DNA of 25,502 nt from Candidatus Saccharimonadota bacterium (GCA_003979185.1 RYWJ01000013.1:1-25502); one strand, 5' to 3'. Counted from the stretch's first letter, positions 6,170 through 14,197 are shown. The notes: generated from the sequence alone by a model not told the origin. A program made the numbers and translations.

Positions 6170-7926
6170 TATTCAGCAGTGGTATATGGTTTGAAATCAA
6201 AATCAAAACCAACGTATTTAGGTTGCTTTTCGGCGAGATAATCATCAATCAGCTCTTCGATCTCGTCATCCAGATCGCTGAGGCGCTTCACGGTGACTTT
6301 CTGAGTTTTGGCGGATTGTTTGCGAACTAGCGGGTTCATATAACGTACCTTGCTCTTCGTGCTAATGCAATAGCAGTTTTTCTTTGCTACACCGCTACTA
6401 AACACGGTAGTAGCGCGCTGGAATTGTCGGAAAGCGTCGCTAACTGGTCTGTCACCACAACTCAGAATCCAGTCCACTACTTCGCGCTCACTCATGACGT
6501 AGAGATCGTCTATGGTAAGATAACCACTATTGATCATAGATTGGATGATGTCGGCGATGAATTGCATATTAGCACGAGATTTGTCGCTATGATAAATCGA
6601 GAAAAGGGGAAGGTTGAGCTTGGTGAACTCGTTAGCTAGCTCCGGAGTCTGGAAGCCAAGTTCATCGAGATCGTTTTCATTCTTGAGAATAGTGAGATCT
6701 TGGTAAAAAGCTTTGACTTTCTCGAGATCCCAAATATCATACATGAAAAGACCATTGGAGAAAGTATATTCCAGACGGTCAGAAGCGACTCCCGGCACGG
6801 GATTATCAGCGATAGGATGGAGATGATAATCTGAGACTTCGCTCGGTAGAATACCGTCCTTTTTGAGTTGCTTAGTAATAGCACGCGATTCGCGGATGAT
6901 CTGAGCAGTGCGTTCCTCAGTAGACTCCTGAGTCTCTGAGTCATTATTCATAAAATCAATAGCGTGCTTGAAAGCTGGAGTAGCAATATCGTGAAACAAA
7001 CTAGACAAAGTCTGCTTTTTGTCGTGGGTGAAATTCCAGACTATCAAAGCTGCCCCGATACTATGTTCAAACACGGTATGAAAGAAAGGATAAGTATAAA
7101 GTGAAGAGTGATCCAAACCACAACTCATACCGAGACCAATTAGTCGTTGCATCTCTGGTGCAGCGATGTATTTTAAGAGCCAAGCTGGAAATTCGGGAGA
7201 AAGAATCTTGAGGTATTGGCGAACTTCTGGGCGCAAGCTACGCAAACAACGTTTTTTGCAAGTAACAATGTCAATAGTTTTATCACCGCGCCCGAAGAGT
7301 CCAGTTTTGCGCGGAACAGACTCGACCACTTCTCCTTCGGTAACGGCGGCAGTTGGAGTGGTGGCTAGGGCTGGTTCGGCGACGGGCTTACTGACGCCAG
7401 ACTCTACAGATTTTACGAGTTGATTGTCTGCGACTGGGATGGTCGCCTTTTTGCCAGTCGGGCGATGAAAAATCTCGATAATCTCTTGGTCAAGCCAGAA
7501 TTTTACTTCGTTGTAACAATTTTGCTCTTTTGAGGGCATTTTGAGGATCTGAATGTCGACTTTGCGTCCACGGTTGAGGTTGCCCATTACGACGTAGGTA
7601 AACTCGGCGATTGCACTCGTACCAATATAACCCTCAATACCATGCTGATCTTCATTCATTAGGAAAAAAGTATCAGCTTGGTCAAGGTGGCGATAAAAAT
7701 TCTGATAGCACTTGATCAAACGTTCGGCGTAGCTCGAGTCGCCTGGTGTCAATAAACGTCCCAAAGAAAAACCCGGCGCTGGTGGCTCTTCGACTGAGAA
7801 GTCTTCATTCTCAAAAATCGGGCGAGTCCAGTCGATCACTTCGTAACCGCGCCCCTCAAAGTAGCCTCGCCAATAGAGGGCGCGTTCATAAAGTTTACTA
7901 CTTCCAGCGATAACGAGTTTTTTCAT
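6169..7926 (-). CDS. Nucleoside 2-deoxyribosyltransferase-like / HD phosphohydrolase fusion
   Basis: The 585-residue product combines two parts. The first 150 residues (KKLVIAGSSKLYERALYWRG, then ADTFFLMNEDQHGIEGYIG and a following Glu in SAIAEFTY) resemble the nucleoside 2-deoxyribosyltransferase fold. A Pro/Thr/Ala-rich linker (about 160-215) leads to an HD domain with FHTVFEHSIG, LFHDIATPAFKH (HD near 312-313) and VASDRLEYT (Asp near 383), giving the H...HD...D metal-binding set. HD domains of this type hydrolyse nucleotides. The gene starts within a few bases of the dCMP deaminase stop (TAA then ATTGATT then ATG at 7926; a TTG at 7932 is an alternative), so both belong to a deoxynucleotide salvage or pool-cleaning operon. 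The exact substrate is unknown. Confidence 0.75.
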   Translation of the reverse strand: MKKLVIAGSSKLYERALYWRGYFEGRGYEVIDWTRPIFENEDFSVEEPPAPGFSLGRLLTPGDSSYAERLIKCYQNFYRHLDQADTFFLMNEDQHGIEGYIGTSAIAEFTYVVMGNLNRGRKVDIQILKMPSKEQNCYNEVKFWLDQEIIEIFHRPTGKKATIPVADNQLVKSVESGVSKPVAEPALATTPTAAVTEGEVVESVPRKTGLFGRGDKTIDIVTCKKRCLRSLRPEVRQYLKILSPEFPAWLLKYIAAPEMQRLIGLGMSCGLDHSSLYTYPFFHTVFEHSIGAALIVWNFTHDKKQTLSSLFHDIATPAFKHAIDFMNNDSETQESTEERTAQIIRESRAITKQLKKDGILPSEVSDYHLHPIADNPVPGVASDRLEYTFSNGLFMYDIWDLEKVKAFYQDLTILKNENDLDELGFQTPELANEFTKLNLPLFSIYHSDKSRANMQFIADIIQSMINSGYLTIDDLYVMSEREVVDWILSCGDRPVSDAFRQFQRATTVFSSGVAKKNCYCISTKSKVRYMNPLVRKQSAKTQKVTVKRLSDLDDEIEELIDDYLAEKQPKYVGFDFDFKPYTTAE

Positions 7927-7932
7927 AATCAA

Positions 7933-8439
7933 TTAACTTTCGAGTTTCAGAACAATTTCCTTATGGTTAGTAGGATGATATTGACGGTATTTGACGCCGC
8001 TCTTCTTGAACATGCGTACTGATGCCTCGACTTCGACATCTTTGCTTTCATGATCAAAATCATGCAGGTAGATTACCTCCGAGATACCTGCCTGAATGAT
8101 AGCTTGAGAACATTTGACGCAAGGGAAATAATGCACATAGATACGCGCGCCTTGCAACTCGCGCATATTACCACGGAAATTGAGGATTGCGTTTAGCTCC
8201 GAATGGCAAACGTAAGGATACTTAGTTTCTAGAGGCTCTCCCTCGCGATCCCAAGGAAAATCATCGTCATCAAAGCCATTTGGCGCACCATTATATCCCA
8301 CCGACAAAACACGGTTATCCGCGCTGGCGATACAGGCTCCGACTTGAGTGTTTGGATCTTTACTACGCATTGCTGTCAGAGCAGCAATTCCGATAAAATA
8401 TTCATCCCAACTGAGATAATCTTGACGTTTTTTACTCAT
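7933..8439 (-). CDS. dCMP deaminase family protein
   Basis: The 168-residue protein has the zinc-dependent cytidine/deoxycytidylate deaminase signature: HSE (His79, catalytic Glu81) and PCVKC (Cys107, Cys110). The upstream block SKDPNTQVGACI and VGYNGAPNGF is typical of dCMP deaminases, which convert dCMP to dUMP for dTTP synthesis. Length is normal for the family. The start is supported by AAGGAGATGG directly before the ATG, and a TATAAT on the minus strand lies upstream near 8460. It is the first gene of a three-gene minus-strand operon with the HD fusion and MGMT-like genes. It could instead act on a ComE-type or modified nucleotide substrate. Confidence 0.92.
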   Translation of the reverse strand: MSKKRQDYLSWDEYFIGIAALTAMRSKDPNTQVGACIASADNRVLSVGYNGAPNGFDDDDFPWDREGEPLETKYPYVCHSELNAILNFRGNMRELQGARIYVHYFPCVKCSQAIIQAGISEVIYLHDFDHESKDVEVEASVRMFKKSGVKYRQYHPTNHKEIVLKLES

Positions 8440-8540
8440 CCATCTCCTTTAGTTAGGTATTATAGCGCATGAACAGATTTTTGCCTAGACCCCAATAAAA
8501 CATAAGAATTTACAAATGTTATGCCATAAAGCACTATATA

Positions 8541-8569
8541 TTCCATATTTTTGCAAAGTATGTTATAAT
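8541..8569 (+). promoter_or_regulatory. Promoter of the 8596 membrane protein gene
   Basis: TTCCAT (8541-8546), 17 bp, TATAAT (8564-8569) with TG extension (TGTTATAAT). An AAAGGAGCTC ribosome binding site follows before the ATG at 8596. Confidence 0.65.
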
Positions 8570-8595
8570 ATAGAAAAGTAATAGCAAAGGAGCTC

Positions 8596-9237
8596 ATGGC
8601 TCGAACTACAAATCACTCCCAGAAGGATAAAAGACCGAAATATACTGATGCTCCAGTCGCGCGGGCGACGTCATTGATGCAGAAAGTTGAGGAATTGAAG
8701 CTGGGAAAGTTTGCAGAGTGCGATCCTTTGCGCTTGCCAGAAAAGGGAATTAGCCGTGGTTGGCAAATTATAGGTGGCGTTGCTTGCGCTTTAGTGGCAA
8801 TCATTGGTATCTACACTATGCTGGTGACGAAGATCTTGTCGATTTTTGACGGCATGGGGGTGCATATGTCTTGGTATTGGCTAATTATGGAGCTTATGCT
8901 GCTGATTATTGTGATTTCCGCGACAACGGCGAGTGTAATGCTTTTCCTGAAGAAGCGCGTGCCAGTCGGGGTGTGGTATGTCCTGATTGGTGCGATTGTG
9001 ATCGGGCTGATCTGTGCTAGTTTCCATAAGTTAGAGCGGTACGAAGCGCGCGAGTGCTATAATAATTATCCTGGTATTTATCCTGGGGAGAATAAGGGTA
9101 GCGGTTGTCCAAGTGTGGTAAATGAGCTGAGCGGAGTCGTTTTACTGAACTTATTATTTCACTCACTAGGTATTGTGGGGTTATACTTGATTTATCGGAT
9201 TGCTCGACGACGGAAATGCTATAAAGGCCAACATTAG
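8596..9237 (+). CDS. Four-helix membrane protein, unknown function
   Basis: The 213-residue protein has a polar N-terminal region of about 55 residues, then hydrophobic helices near 58-80, 92-118, 125-142 and 178-198. An external loop between helices 3 and 4 contains Cys residues (ECYNNYPGIYPGENKGSG, then CPSVV) that could form a disulfide. The C-terminus is basic (RIARRRKCYKG), placing it in the cytoplasm by the positive-inside rule. No family is recognised. The start has AAAGGAG seven bases upstream. It lies before another small membrane protein and a membrane glycosyltransferase on the same strand, so an envelope role is plausible but unproven. Confidence 0.75.
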   Translation: MARTTNHSQKDKRPKYTDAPVARATSLMQKVEELKLGKFAECDPLRLPEKGISRGWQIIGGVACALVAIIGIYTMLVTKILSIFDGMGVHMSWYWLIMELMLLIIVISATTASVMLFLKKRVPVGVWYVLIGAIVIGLICASFHKLERYEARECYNNYPGIYPGENKGSGCPSVVNELSGVVLLNLLFHSLGIVGLYLIYRIARRRKCYKGQH

Positions 9238-9283
9238 CCGTTCTTGCAATAATTCTGTCTATGGAATATAATTAGGTAAAATT

Positions 9284-9706
9284 ATGGCGAAAGCAAAAGT
9301 AAAAGAAGAAAAAGATCCATCGCTTAGCTTGGGCTCGATTTGGAAAGAGATTTGCCGTAAGCAGAAAGTATTGATGATTATGATGATCGTCTTAGCTTTG
9401 ATGAGCGTGATCCTGCTGATTTTTGCGCTGACAACTTTGCGCCCACAGAGTACAGTCGTGATCGTGGGCTATGGTGATGTTTATGGAGAAATTGCTGGGA
9501 TTAGTGGTGGTTATCGTCGTGATAGCTGGCTCAACATGCTAGCTTTTCCAGCCTTGGCGATCATCTATGGTTTTGTCCATAATATTTTGGTAATGCGGAT
9601 CTATCGCAAATGCGGTAAAGATGCTGCGATGGTTTTGGTGATTGCAACTATGCTCATGATCTTAGGAACGGTCGTGATTATGTTGCGCCTTCTCGGAGAA
9701 TGGTAA
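9284..9706 (+). CDS. Small three-helix membrane protein, unknown function
   Basis: This 140-residue protein has a charged Lys/Glu-rich start, a first helix near 30-50, an extracytoplasmic stretch (GYGDVYGEIAGISGGYRRDS), and helices near 82-102 and 112-135. It resembles small conserved membrane proteins of Saccharibacteria, but I can name no function. A -10-like TATAAT ends 18 bp before the ATG (GAATATAATTAGG), so the leader is very short and the ribosome binding site is weak (AGGTAAAATTATG). It is followed after 48 bp by the glycosyltransferase gene, with which it probably forms an operon. Confidence 0.75.
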   Translation: MAKAKVKEEKDPSLSLGSIWKEICRKQKVLMIMMIVLALMSVILLIFALTTLRPQSTVVIVGYGDVYGEIAGISGGYRRDSWLNMLAFPALAIIYGFVHNILVMRIYRKCGKDAAMVLVIATMLMILGTVVIMLRLLGEW

Positions 9707-9754
9707 TGGTTTTCTTTCCTTTAGTTTTTGCTGAGCAGATGCGTGGGGAAAATG

Positions 9755-11374
9755 ATGAGTAAAGTCGAGATTCCAGTCGGCAAGCGTAAGCCGCTATATC
9801 GCTTTTTGGAGATTTTGCCAGGGTTACTGAGCTACATGGCGGTGATTTTGTTGTTTGTATTGTCTTGGATTAGCCCCTTGCTAGGAGCGATTTATTGTTT
9901 GATTATTATTGCAACGACCCTGGTGAAAGCAGTCGGTACGGCATTCCGAACAATTCAGGGCTATCGGGTCATGAAGCGAGCCGAAGCCGTGAACTGGTCA
10001 GAACGTTTGGCGGACTTAGAGCATCCTCACGAGGCTTTCGAGCATCTGCGCGACCGTAGAGAAACGAGTTATGCTTTTTCTGAGCACGTTCAGAATTTGC
10101 GGATTCTTTCCGCTGTAGAGGGAAATAAAGAGCCTAAGCCTCACGATATCTATCATGCAGTGATCATGACGGCCTACAATGAAGGTCTAGAAACTTTGCA
10201 ACCATCAATCGAAGCAGTGCGCGACGCTACTTTTCCAAACGAACGTATTATCTTTGTCTTAGCTTACGAAGAGCGTGGTGGTGAAGCAATGGAGCAGACA
10301 GCTTTGACTCTGCAGAAGCTTTTCCGCGGCACTTTTGGCAAATTCATCTTAGTCAAACACCCCGATAAGCTAAGGGGCGAGATTGTCGGCAAAGGCCCGA
10401 ATTTAACTTATGCTGGTAAACATCTGGCGGGTTACGTTGAGAAAAGTCGTATCCCTAAGGAGAATGTGATTGTAACATCTCTAGACAGTGATAATCGTGT
10501 CAGCCCAAAATATTTTGATTATGTCGCCTATGAGTTTTGCGTGCGTTCAGATCGCCAGCATTATAGCTATCAGCCAGTGTCACTCTTCACGAACAATATT
10601 TGGGATGCGCCAGCACCAATGCGGGTGATCGCGATGTCAAATTCATTTTTCAATATCATTAGCACGATGCGCCCTCATCTCTTGCGCAATTTTGCTTCGC
10701 ACTCGCAACCTTTAGCGGCGCTGGAGGGAATGGACTTTTGGAGCAAACGTACTATTGTCGAGGATGGTCACCAATACTGGCGCTCATTATTCTATTTTGA
10801 GGGTAAATATTCGGTCGTGCCGATCCGAGTACCGATTTGCCAAGATGCGGTGATTTCTGAGACCTTTTGGGAAACTTTGAAAGCTCAATTTGTGCAACTT
10901 CGACGTTGGGATTATGGGGCTAGTGATGTTGCCTATGTCGGTTCGTATCTGTTCTCTAAAGAGTGTAAAATTCCTTTTTTGAAGCTCTTTCCGAAGTTTA
11001 TACGCCTGCTAGACGGACATGTGACACTGGCGATTATGGCGCCAATCGTGGCTTTTGGCGGCTGGGTGCCGATGCTGATGAATCTCGGCTCGCGTGAGGT
11101 AATGGCGTTTAATCTGCCCAATGTCGTGGGGTGGATTCAGACTCTAGCGATGATCGGATTGATTATCACGATTCTGACTTCGCTTAGACTTCTGCCAAAA
11201 CGTCCAGAAAGATACAACAAAAAACACTCTGTTCTGATGGTCTTGCAGTGGGTTTTGATGCCAGTGATCGCAATTGTCTATCAGAGTGCGGCGGCATTTT
11301 ACTCCCAGACTCGGCTCATGCTTGGGAAATATATGGAGAAGTTTGACGTAACTAAGAAAGTTGTCAAGAAATAA
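9755..11374 (+). CDS. Processive family-2 (cellulose synthase-like) glycosyltransferase
   Basis: The 539-residue membrane enzyme would transfer sugars from a nucleotide donor to a growing surface polysaccharide or glycolipid. After two N-terminal helices comes a GT-A domain: VIMTAYNE (donor binding), TSLDSDNRV (DxD metal motif), VEDGHQYWR (ED, catalytic base) and QLRRWDYG (QxxRW, typical of processive enzymes). Three or more helices close the protein. ATG codons at 9752 and 9755 are in frame; the second has the better spacing (6 nt) from GGGGAA. Upstream codons from a TTG at 9728 are probably not translated. The two small membrane protein genes before it may be partners. Sugar and product cannot be told from sequence. 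Confidence 0.88.
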   Translation: MSKVEIPVGKRKPLYRFLEILPGLLSYMAVILLFVLSWISPLLGAIYCLIIIATTLVKAVGTAFRTIQGYRVMKRAEAVNWSERLADLEHPHEAFEHLRDRRETSYAFSEHVQNLRILSAVEGNKEPKPHDIYHAVIMTAYNEGLETLQPSIEAVRDATFPNERIIFVLAYEERGGEAMEQTALTLQKLFRGTFGKFILVKHPDKLRGEIVGKGPNLTYAGKHLAGYVEKSRIPKENVIVTSLDSDNRVSPKYFDYVAYEFCVRSDRQHYSYQPVSLFTNNIWDAPAPMRVIAMSNSFFNIISTMRPHLLRNFASHSQPLAALEGMDFWSKRTIVEDGHQYWRSLFYFEGKYSVVPIRVPICQDAVISETFWETLKAQFVQLRRWDYGASDVAYVGSYLFSKECKIPFLKLFPKFIRLLDGHVTLAIMAPIVAFGGWVPMLMNLGSREVMAFNLPNVVGWIQTLAMIGLIITILTSLRLLPKRPERYNKKHSVLMVLQWVLMPVIAIVYQSAAAFYSQTRLMLGKYMEKFDVTKKVVKK

Positions 11375-11386
11375 GCATAAATAGTA

Positions 11387-11415
11387 TTGACTTTTTTGGC
11401 AAAGTGTGCTACAAT
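11387..11415 (+). promoter_or_regulatory. Strong promoter, TTGACT-N17-TACAAT with TGC extension
   Basis: TTGACT (11387-11392), 17 bp, TACAAT (11410-11415) preceded by TGTGC. It starts transcription near 11422, about 240 nt before the coding region at 11666. The same layout recurs at 14287, 23746 and 25431 (minus). Confidence 0.85.
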
Positions 11416-11421
11416 GAAAGA

Positions 11422-11665
11422 GTAAGGTTAAGCAATTATCCTTACAATTAACAGGTTAATATATGTGTACGAAGTGCTAGGATTTTCACCCAAGCCTTGT
11501 ATACAAGGCTATTTTGTTTGCCAAAATAGCAAGTATATTTAACTGTTGGTCCTTTAAAAATCGCGTTTGCGGCTAACTGAGCATTAGTGCAAGGATAGTG
11601 AGAGAATTAGTGCTCGGCTAGCCGTAAACGTGTTCGTTTGCGAGTTTATTAAGGGGGTCATATCT
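11422..11665 (+). promoter_or_regulatory. Structured 5' leader with competing hairpins (candidate cis-regulatory RNA)
   Basis: The leader holds a perfect 18-bp palindrome (11493-11510), an overlapping 9-bp hairpin (11508-11516 with 11522-11530), and a large hairpin pairing 11564-11575 with 11619-11630 plus 11579-11587 with 11607-11615. CGTAAACG at 11623-11630 can instead pair with a second CGTTTGCG at 11635-11642 (TGTT loop), ending eight bases before the AAGGGGG ribosome binding site. No known riboswitch class was recognised, and it could also be a separate small RNA. Confidence 0.65.
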
Positions 11666-12229
11666 ATGAATATGATGATTAACTCTACTAACATTAGGCT
11701 TGCTCCTCAGATTGTTGCAGAAACCGAGGGGTTTGACAATGCCTGCTTTGACGTGGACATGTCCTGCGAGCCCGGAGTTACGCAGATCCGCTTCACCAGC
11801 AATGACGTCCAGGATTTCCGCGAGGCCACCATTCTCCTGCGGGAGGCGATTGGCCAAGTGCGGGGTCTGAGCGATAGCCTGATTGGGGCATGCCCCTCCT
11901 GCGCTAAGCGCTTTGGTATTCCCATCGCCAATCACAAAAAGATCCGGCGCTTCCAGACCGTGGACGGCCTGGTAGAGTTCGAGGACTATATCTTCGACCT
12001 GATCGAGCGCATCCAGGCTCAGGATAAATCTGAGGTGACGCCGTTCTTCCGCTCTTTTGGCGAGGATGGTTTCACCTACATCCTGGCTTCCAAGCGCGCT
12101 GGCATCCATCTCATGAATCTGGATGGTACCAGCACTGGCTGGTGCGTTACGGGTTTCGCGACCTTTAAGGTTGCGGACATCGCTGAGCGGCAGCTTACGA
12201 GTAAGGGCTTCACTGTGATTCGTACTTGA
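11666..12229 (+). CDS. Orphan soluble protein with CPSC motif
   Basis: The 187-residue product shows no membrane helix or signal peptide. It has a CPSC pair near residue 76 (ACPSCAKRFG), which could bind metal or be redox active, and a predicted helix-rich middle (FREATILLREAIGQVRGLSD). I recognise no family. The ATG at 11666 is chosen because AAGGGGG lies eight bases before it; the upstream GTG at 11630 is inside the leader hairpin. Codon use favours G/C-ending codons (CGC, CTG, ACC), unlike the flanking glycosyltransferase and pyrG genes, which suggests transfer or high expression. It has its own promoter, long leader and terminator. A long antisense frame exists opposite, but it lacks a promoter. 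Confidence 0.75.
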   Translation: MNMMINSTNIRLAPQIVAETEGFDNACFDVDMSCEPGVTQIRFTSNDVQDFREATILLREAIGQVRGLSDSLIGACPSCAKRFGIPIANHKKIRRFQTVDGLVEFEDYIFDLIERIQAQDKSEVTPFFRSFGEDGFTYILASKRAGIHLMNLDGTSTGWCVTGFATFKVADIAERQLTSKGFTVIRT

Positions 12230-12319
12230 GTAACGGTTTGGTGCTGCTTAGTAGCTGTATGCAGTCAGTAGACATCTTGCGCTCTTGCGCCGAGAAACAC
12301 CTTAAACAACGCAAACGGC

Positions 12320-12345
12320 AAAGGCCCCACTTTGGTGGGGCCTTT
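12320..12345 (+). terminator. Intrinsic terminator after the orphan CPSC gene
   Basis: AAAGGCCCCAC, loop TTTG, GTGGGGCCTTT: a perfect 11-bp stem 90 bp after the stop codon. The 3' U-run is only the last bases of the stem, so efficiency is uncertain. Confidence 0.8.
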
Positions 12346-12528
12346 CCCATGGCGCAATTTGATGTGGTGATGAGCCTTTGAACCCCGGAGTGATTTTACG
12401 TGGTGTAAGAATATTTCAGCCTCGGAGGTTGTTTATATGTGATGTACGATTATATAAACTATGGAGTTGCGTGCATTGTTTTCATGTAGCGTAAGGACAG
12501 GGAGTTAGAAATGTGTGACATTCTCGTC
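12346..12528. other. Intergenic region without recognised gene
   Basis: No ORF with a convincing start and ribosome binding site, no repeat and no RNA gene was seen between the terminator and the tRNA-Ser promoter. Confidence 0.5.
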
Positions 12529-12557
12529 TTAACAAACGTAAGAAAATATGCTAGAAT
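12529..12557 (+). promoter_or_regulatory. Promoter of tRNA-Ser
   Basis: TTAACA (12529-12534), 17 bp, TAGAAT (12552-12557) with a TGC extension, ten bases before the tRNA. Confidence 0.8.
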
Positions 12558-12567
12558 AGTGTTATAA

Positions 12568-12657
12568 GGAAGTGTGTCCGAGTGGTTTAAGGAGCACGCT
12601 TGGAAAGCGTGTGTGCGGGCAACCGTACCGGAGGTTCGAATCCTCTCGCTTCCGCCA
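12568..12657 (+). tRNA. tRNA-Ser (anticodon GGA)
   Basis: A 90-nt type II tRNA: acceptor GGAAGTG/CGCTTCC, anticodon stem CACGC/GCGTG around TTGGAAA (anticodon GGA), a long variable arm (TGTGCGGGCAACCGTACC), T arm GGAGGTTCGAATCCTCT, discriminator G and an encoded CCA. Confidence 0.97.
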
Positions 12658-12667
12658 GGAAGTAATG

Positions 12668-12696
12668 AAATACCGCACCTTGTGTGCGGTATTTTT
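12668..12696 (+). terminator. Intrinsic terminator after tRNA-Ser
   Basis: Perfect 11-bp stem AAATACCGCAC/GTGCGGTATTT with loop CTTGT, running into TTTTT, ten bases after the CCA. Confidence 0.92.
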
Positions 12697-12778
12697 GTGA
12701 TGCTTGGTGGAGTTTAACTAACGTTCGGAGGTGCGAAAATCGCAGGAGAAGCTAAAAGTCGTGTAGACAGTTATACTG

Positions 12779-12807
12779 TTGACAAAGTATCATATGTGTG
12801 ATACGAT
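12779..12807 (+). promoter_or_regulatory. NUDIX gene promoter with overlapping operator-like palindrome
   Basis: TTGACA (12779-12784), 17 bp, TACGAT (12802-12807) with TGA extension. The inverted repeat GTATCA-N6-TGATAC (12787-12804) covers the spacer and enters the -10 box, where a bound repressor would block RNA polymerase. The leader is about 50 nt. Confidence 0.7.
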
Positions 12808-12865
12808 TAAAGAAGTAGTAATCCTAAGTTCCTTGTAAATCTGACAAAATATAGGAGGTTTTTGT

Positions 12866-13477
12866 ATGCACGAACCGATCAAGGCTATCACCAGTCTCGA
12901 GCAACTCGACAAGTGCCTCGCGGCCTGCTATGCCGTTGCGAGCAGTGAGATCATGAGTGGCAGAGGCTTTTATCAGGTGCAAGGTCGCTACTTCAAGTAT
13001 CCTAATGGCACCAGACAATGGCGGGAGTGGGTTGATAAGCGTCCGGCTACCGTCGTGGTGCCGGAAGATCCGGACGGCAATTTCGTCATGGTCATCCAGC
13101 CGACTGGGGTTCCTGAGGATGTGAAGGCGATGATCCAGTTTCCGTCTGGCTATGCCGAGCGTGGCGAAGACGCGAAGACCACAGGTATTCGCGAGATGCT
13201 GGAGGAAACTGGTTTGAGCGCTAGCTCTGAAAACATTACCGATTTGGGTGCTCATCATCAGGATCCTGGACTGATTGCGAAACCCGTGCACGTCTATTTG
13301 GCGGAGTACTGCGTGCAACATTACCGGCCCAAGCTGGATCAAGGTGAGTATATCCAACTCTACAAAGTCAGTAAAAGTATGTTTATGCAGATGTTGCTTG
13401 GCGGCTATATCAAGGACGCTAACACATACATCGCTAGCATCAAGGCACTTTTCCATCTGGATCGCCTGACATACTGA
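12866..13477 (+). CDS. NUDIX hydrolase (ADP-ribose pyrophosphatase-like)
   Basis: The 203-residue protein has a perfect Nudix box, GX5EX7REUXEEXGU, seen as GYAERGE, seven residues, then REMLEETGL (about residues 97-119). The preceding β-strands (PATVVVPEDPDG, FVMVIQPTG, MIQFPSGYAE) match ADP-ribose/NAD-type NUDIX enzymes, which cleave nucleoside diphosphates linked to another group and need Mg2+ held by the REXXEE glutamates. The N-terminal 60 residues are an extra region common to ADP-ribose pyrophosphatases. The start is firm: AGGAGG eight bases before the ATG. The gene is monocistronic with its own promoter, a possible operator and a terminator, and is richer in G/C-ending codons than the housekeeping genes. 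The substrate is inferred at family level only. Confidence 0.92.
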   Translation: MHEPIKAITSLEQLDKCLAACYAVASSEIMSGRGFYQVQGRYFKYPNGTRQWREWVDKRPATVVVPEDPDGNFVMVIQPTGVPEDVKAMIQFPSGYAERGEDAKTTGIREMLEETGLSASSENITDLGAHHQDPGLIAKPVHVYLAEYCVQHYRPKLDQGEYIQLYKVSKSMFMQMLLGGYIKDANTYIASIKALFHLDRLTY

Positions 13478-13489
13478 ACCCTATGCGCA

Positions 13490-13515
13490 GGCCGCGGCAA
13501 TTTGCCGCGGTCTTT
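13490..13515 (+). terminator. Intrinsic terminator after the NUDIX gene
   Basis: GCCGCGGC, loop of about five bases, GCCGCGG, then TCTTT, 12 bp after the stop codon. Confidence 0.85.
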
Positions 13516-13553
13516 ACATTTGTGGTGGTATTGCAATGAGTGTAAAAGCTTAA

Positions 13554-14197
13554 TTAAATGCTTTCATCGTCTTGAATTAAGCCATTATTAGCTAAGGATA
13601 TCATGACATATGGCAACAACTCTTTATTAAAAAACTTAAAGACATATTTGCGTGGTGTTGCTGGTGGGCGCATAATAAGCTCTTTTTTTGTCATGCTGGC
13701 TAAGAATCGTGAGCATGTGACCCGATCGGAATTACTACTGCCAAATAAATGCAATACGTCACTTTGCTGAATGGTATCATTTTTTATTGCGATCTCCAAA
13801 ATACGATATTCTTTTTCATCTCCATTCTGTGATGGGCGCATGCAATTCTGATTAAGTTTTCTTTTTTTTCGTGTGGAGTATTTACATAGTCCATCAGCTC
13901 TTGCATATCAGCTTGTATGGCTGATGCTTTTGAAACCACGCAGTCGCTGCCGGAAATACTTACTCCATCAACCAATCTGAAGCTACCCGGAGTTTTACTG
14001 CTATCGCGCTTTAAATCTTTCATGACGATACTGTGCATTGTCCTGATATGGGATAGAGTGATATCTTCATCTTCGTGGATATTATCTTCGATAAAGACTA
14101 TGGCATTTTGAATATTCTCGATCTCTCGTGACGCATCGTCCTGTTTTGCGGTAGAATCATGTTTTGTGGCGTTATCGACAGCATATTTAACAAAATG
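13554..14197 (-). pseudogene. Fic-family protein remnant lacking the catalytic core
   Basis: On the minus strand the frame from 14197 reads ASREIENIQNAIVFIEDNI, then LSHIRTMHSIVM, then SSKTPGSFRLVDGVSISGS and LIRIACAHHRME. This matches the N-terminal half of Fic proteins up to the point where HPFxDGNGRxGR should follow. That AMP-transfer motif is absent; the frame runs out at 13784. In another frame, from about 13841, comes a 95-residue tail (EKEYRILEIAIKNDTIQQSDVL) that looks like the C-terminal winged helix of Fic proteins. The simplest reading is a deletion of roughly 80-100 codons with an out-of-frame join, plus loss of the 5' end (TAA at 14198-14200 and no start before it). The gene is therefore dead as an AMPylase. 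The family assignment of the N part is good; that of the tail is by position. Confidence 0.65.

Noticed and set aside
11618..12109. Minus-strand open frame of 163 codons opposite the CPSC gene
   Set aside because: The plus-strand gene has a promoter, Shine-Dalgarno and terminator; the antisense frame has none and is explained by GC-rich third positions.
12824..13456. Minus-strand open frame of 210 codons opposite the NUDIX gene
   Set aside because: A perfect Nudix box and regulatory signals define the plus strand as coding; the long antisense frame follows from its codon bias.
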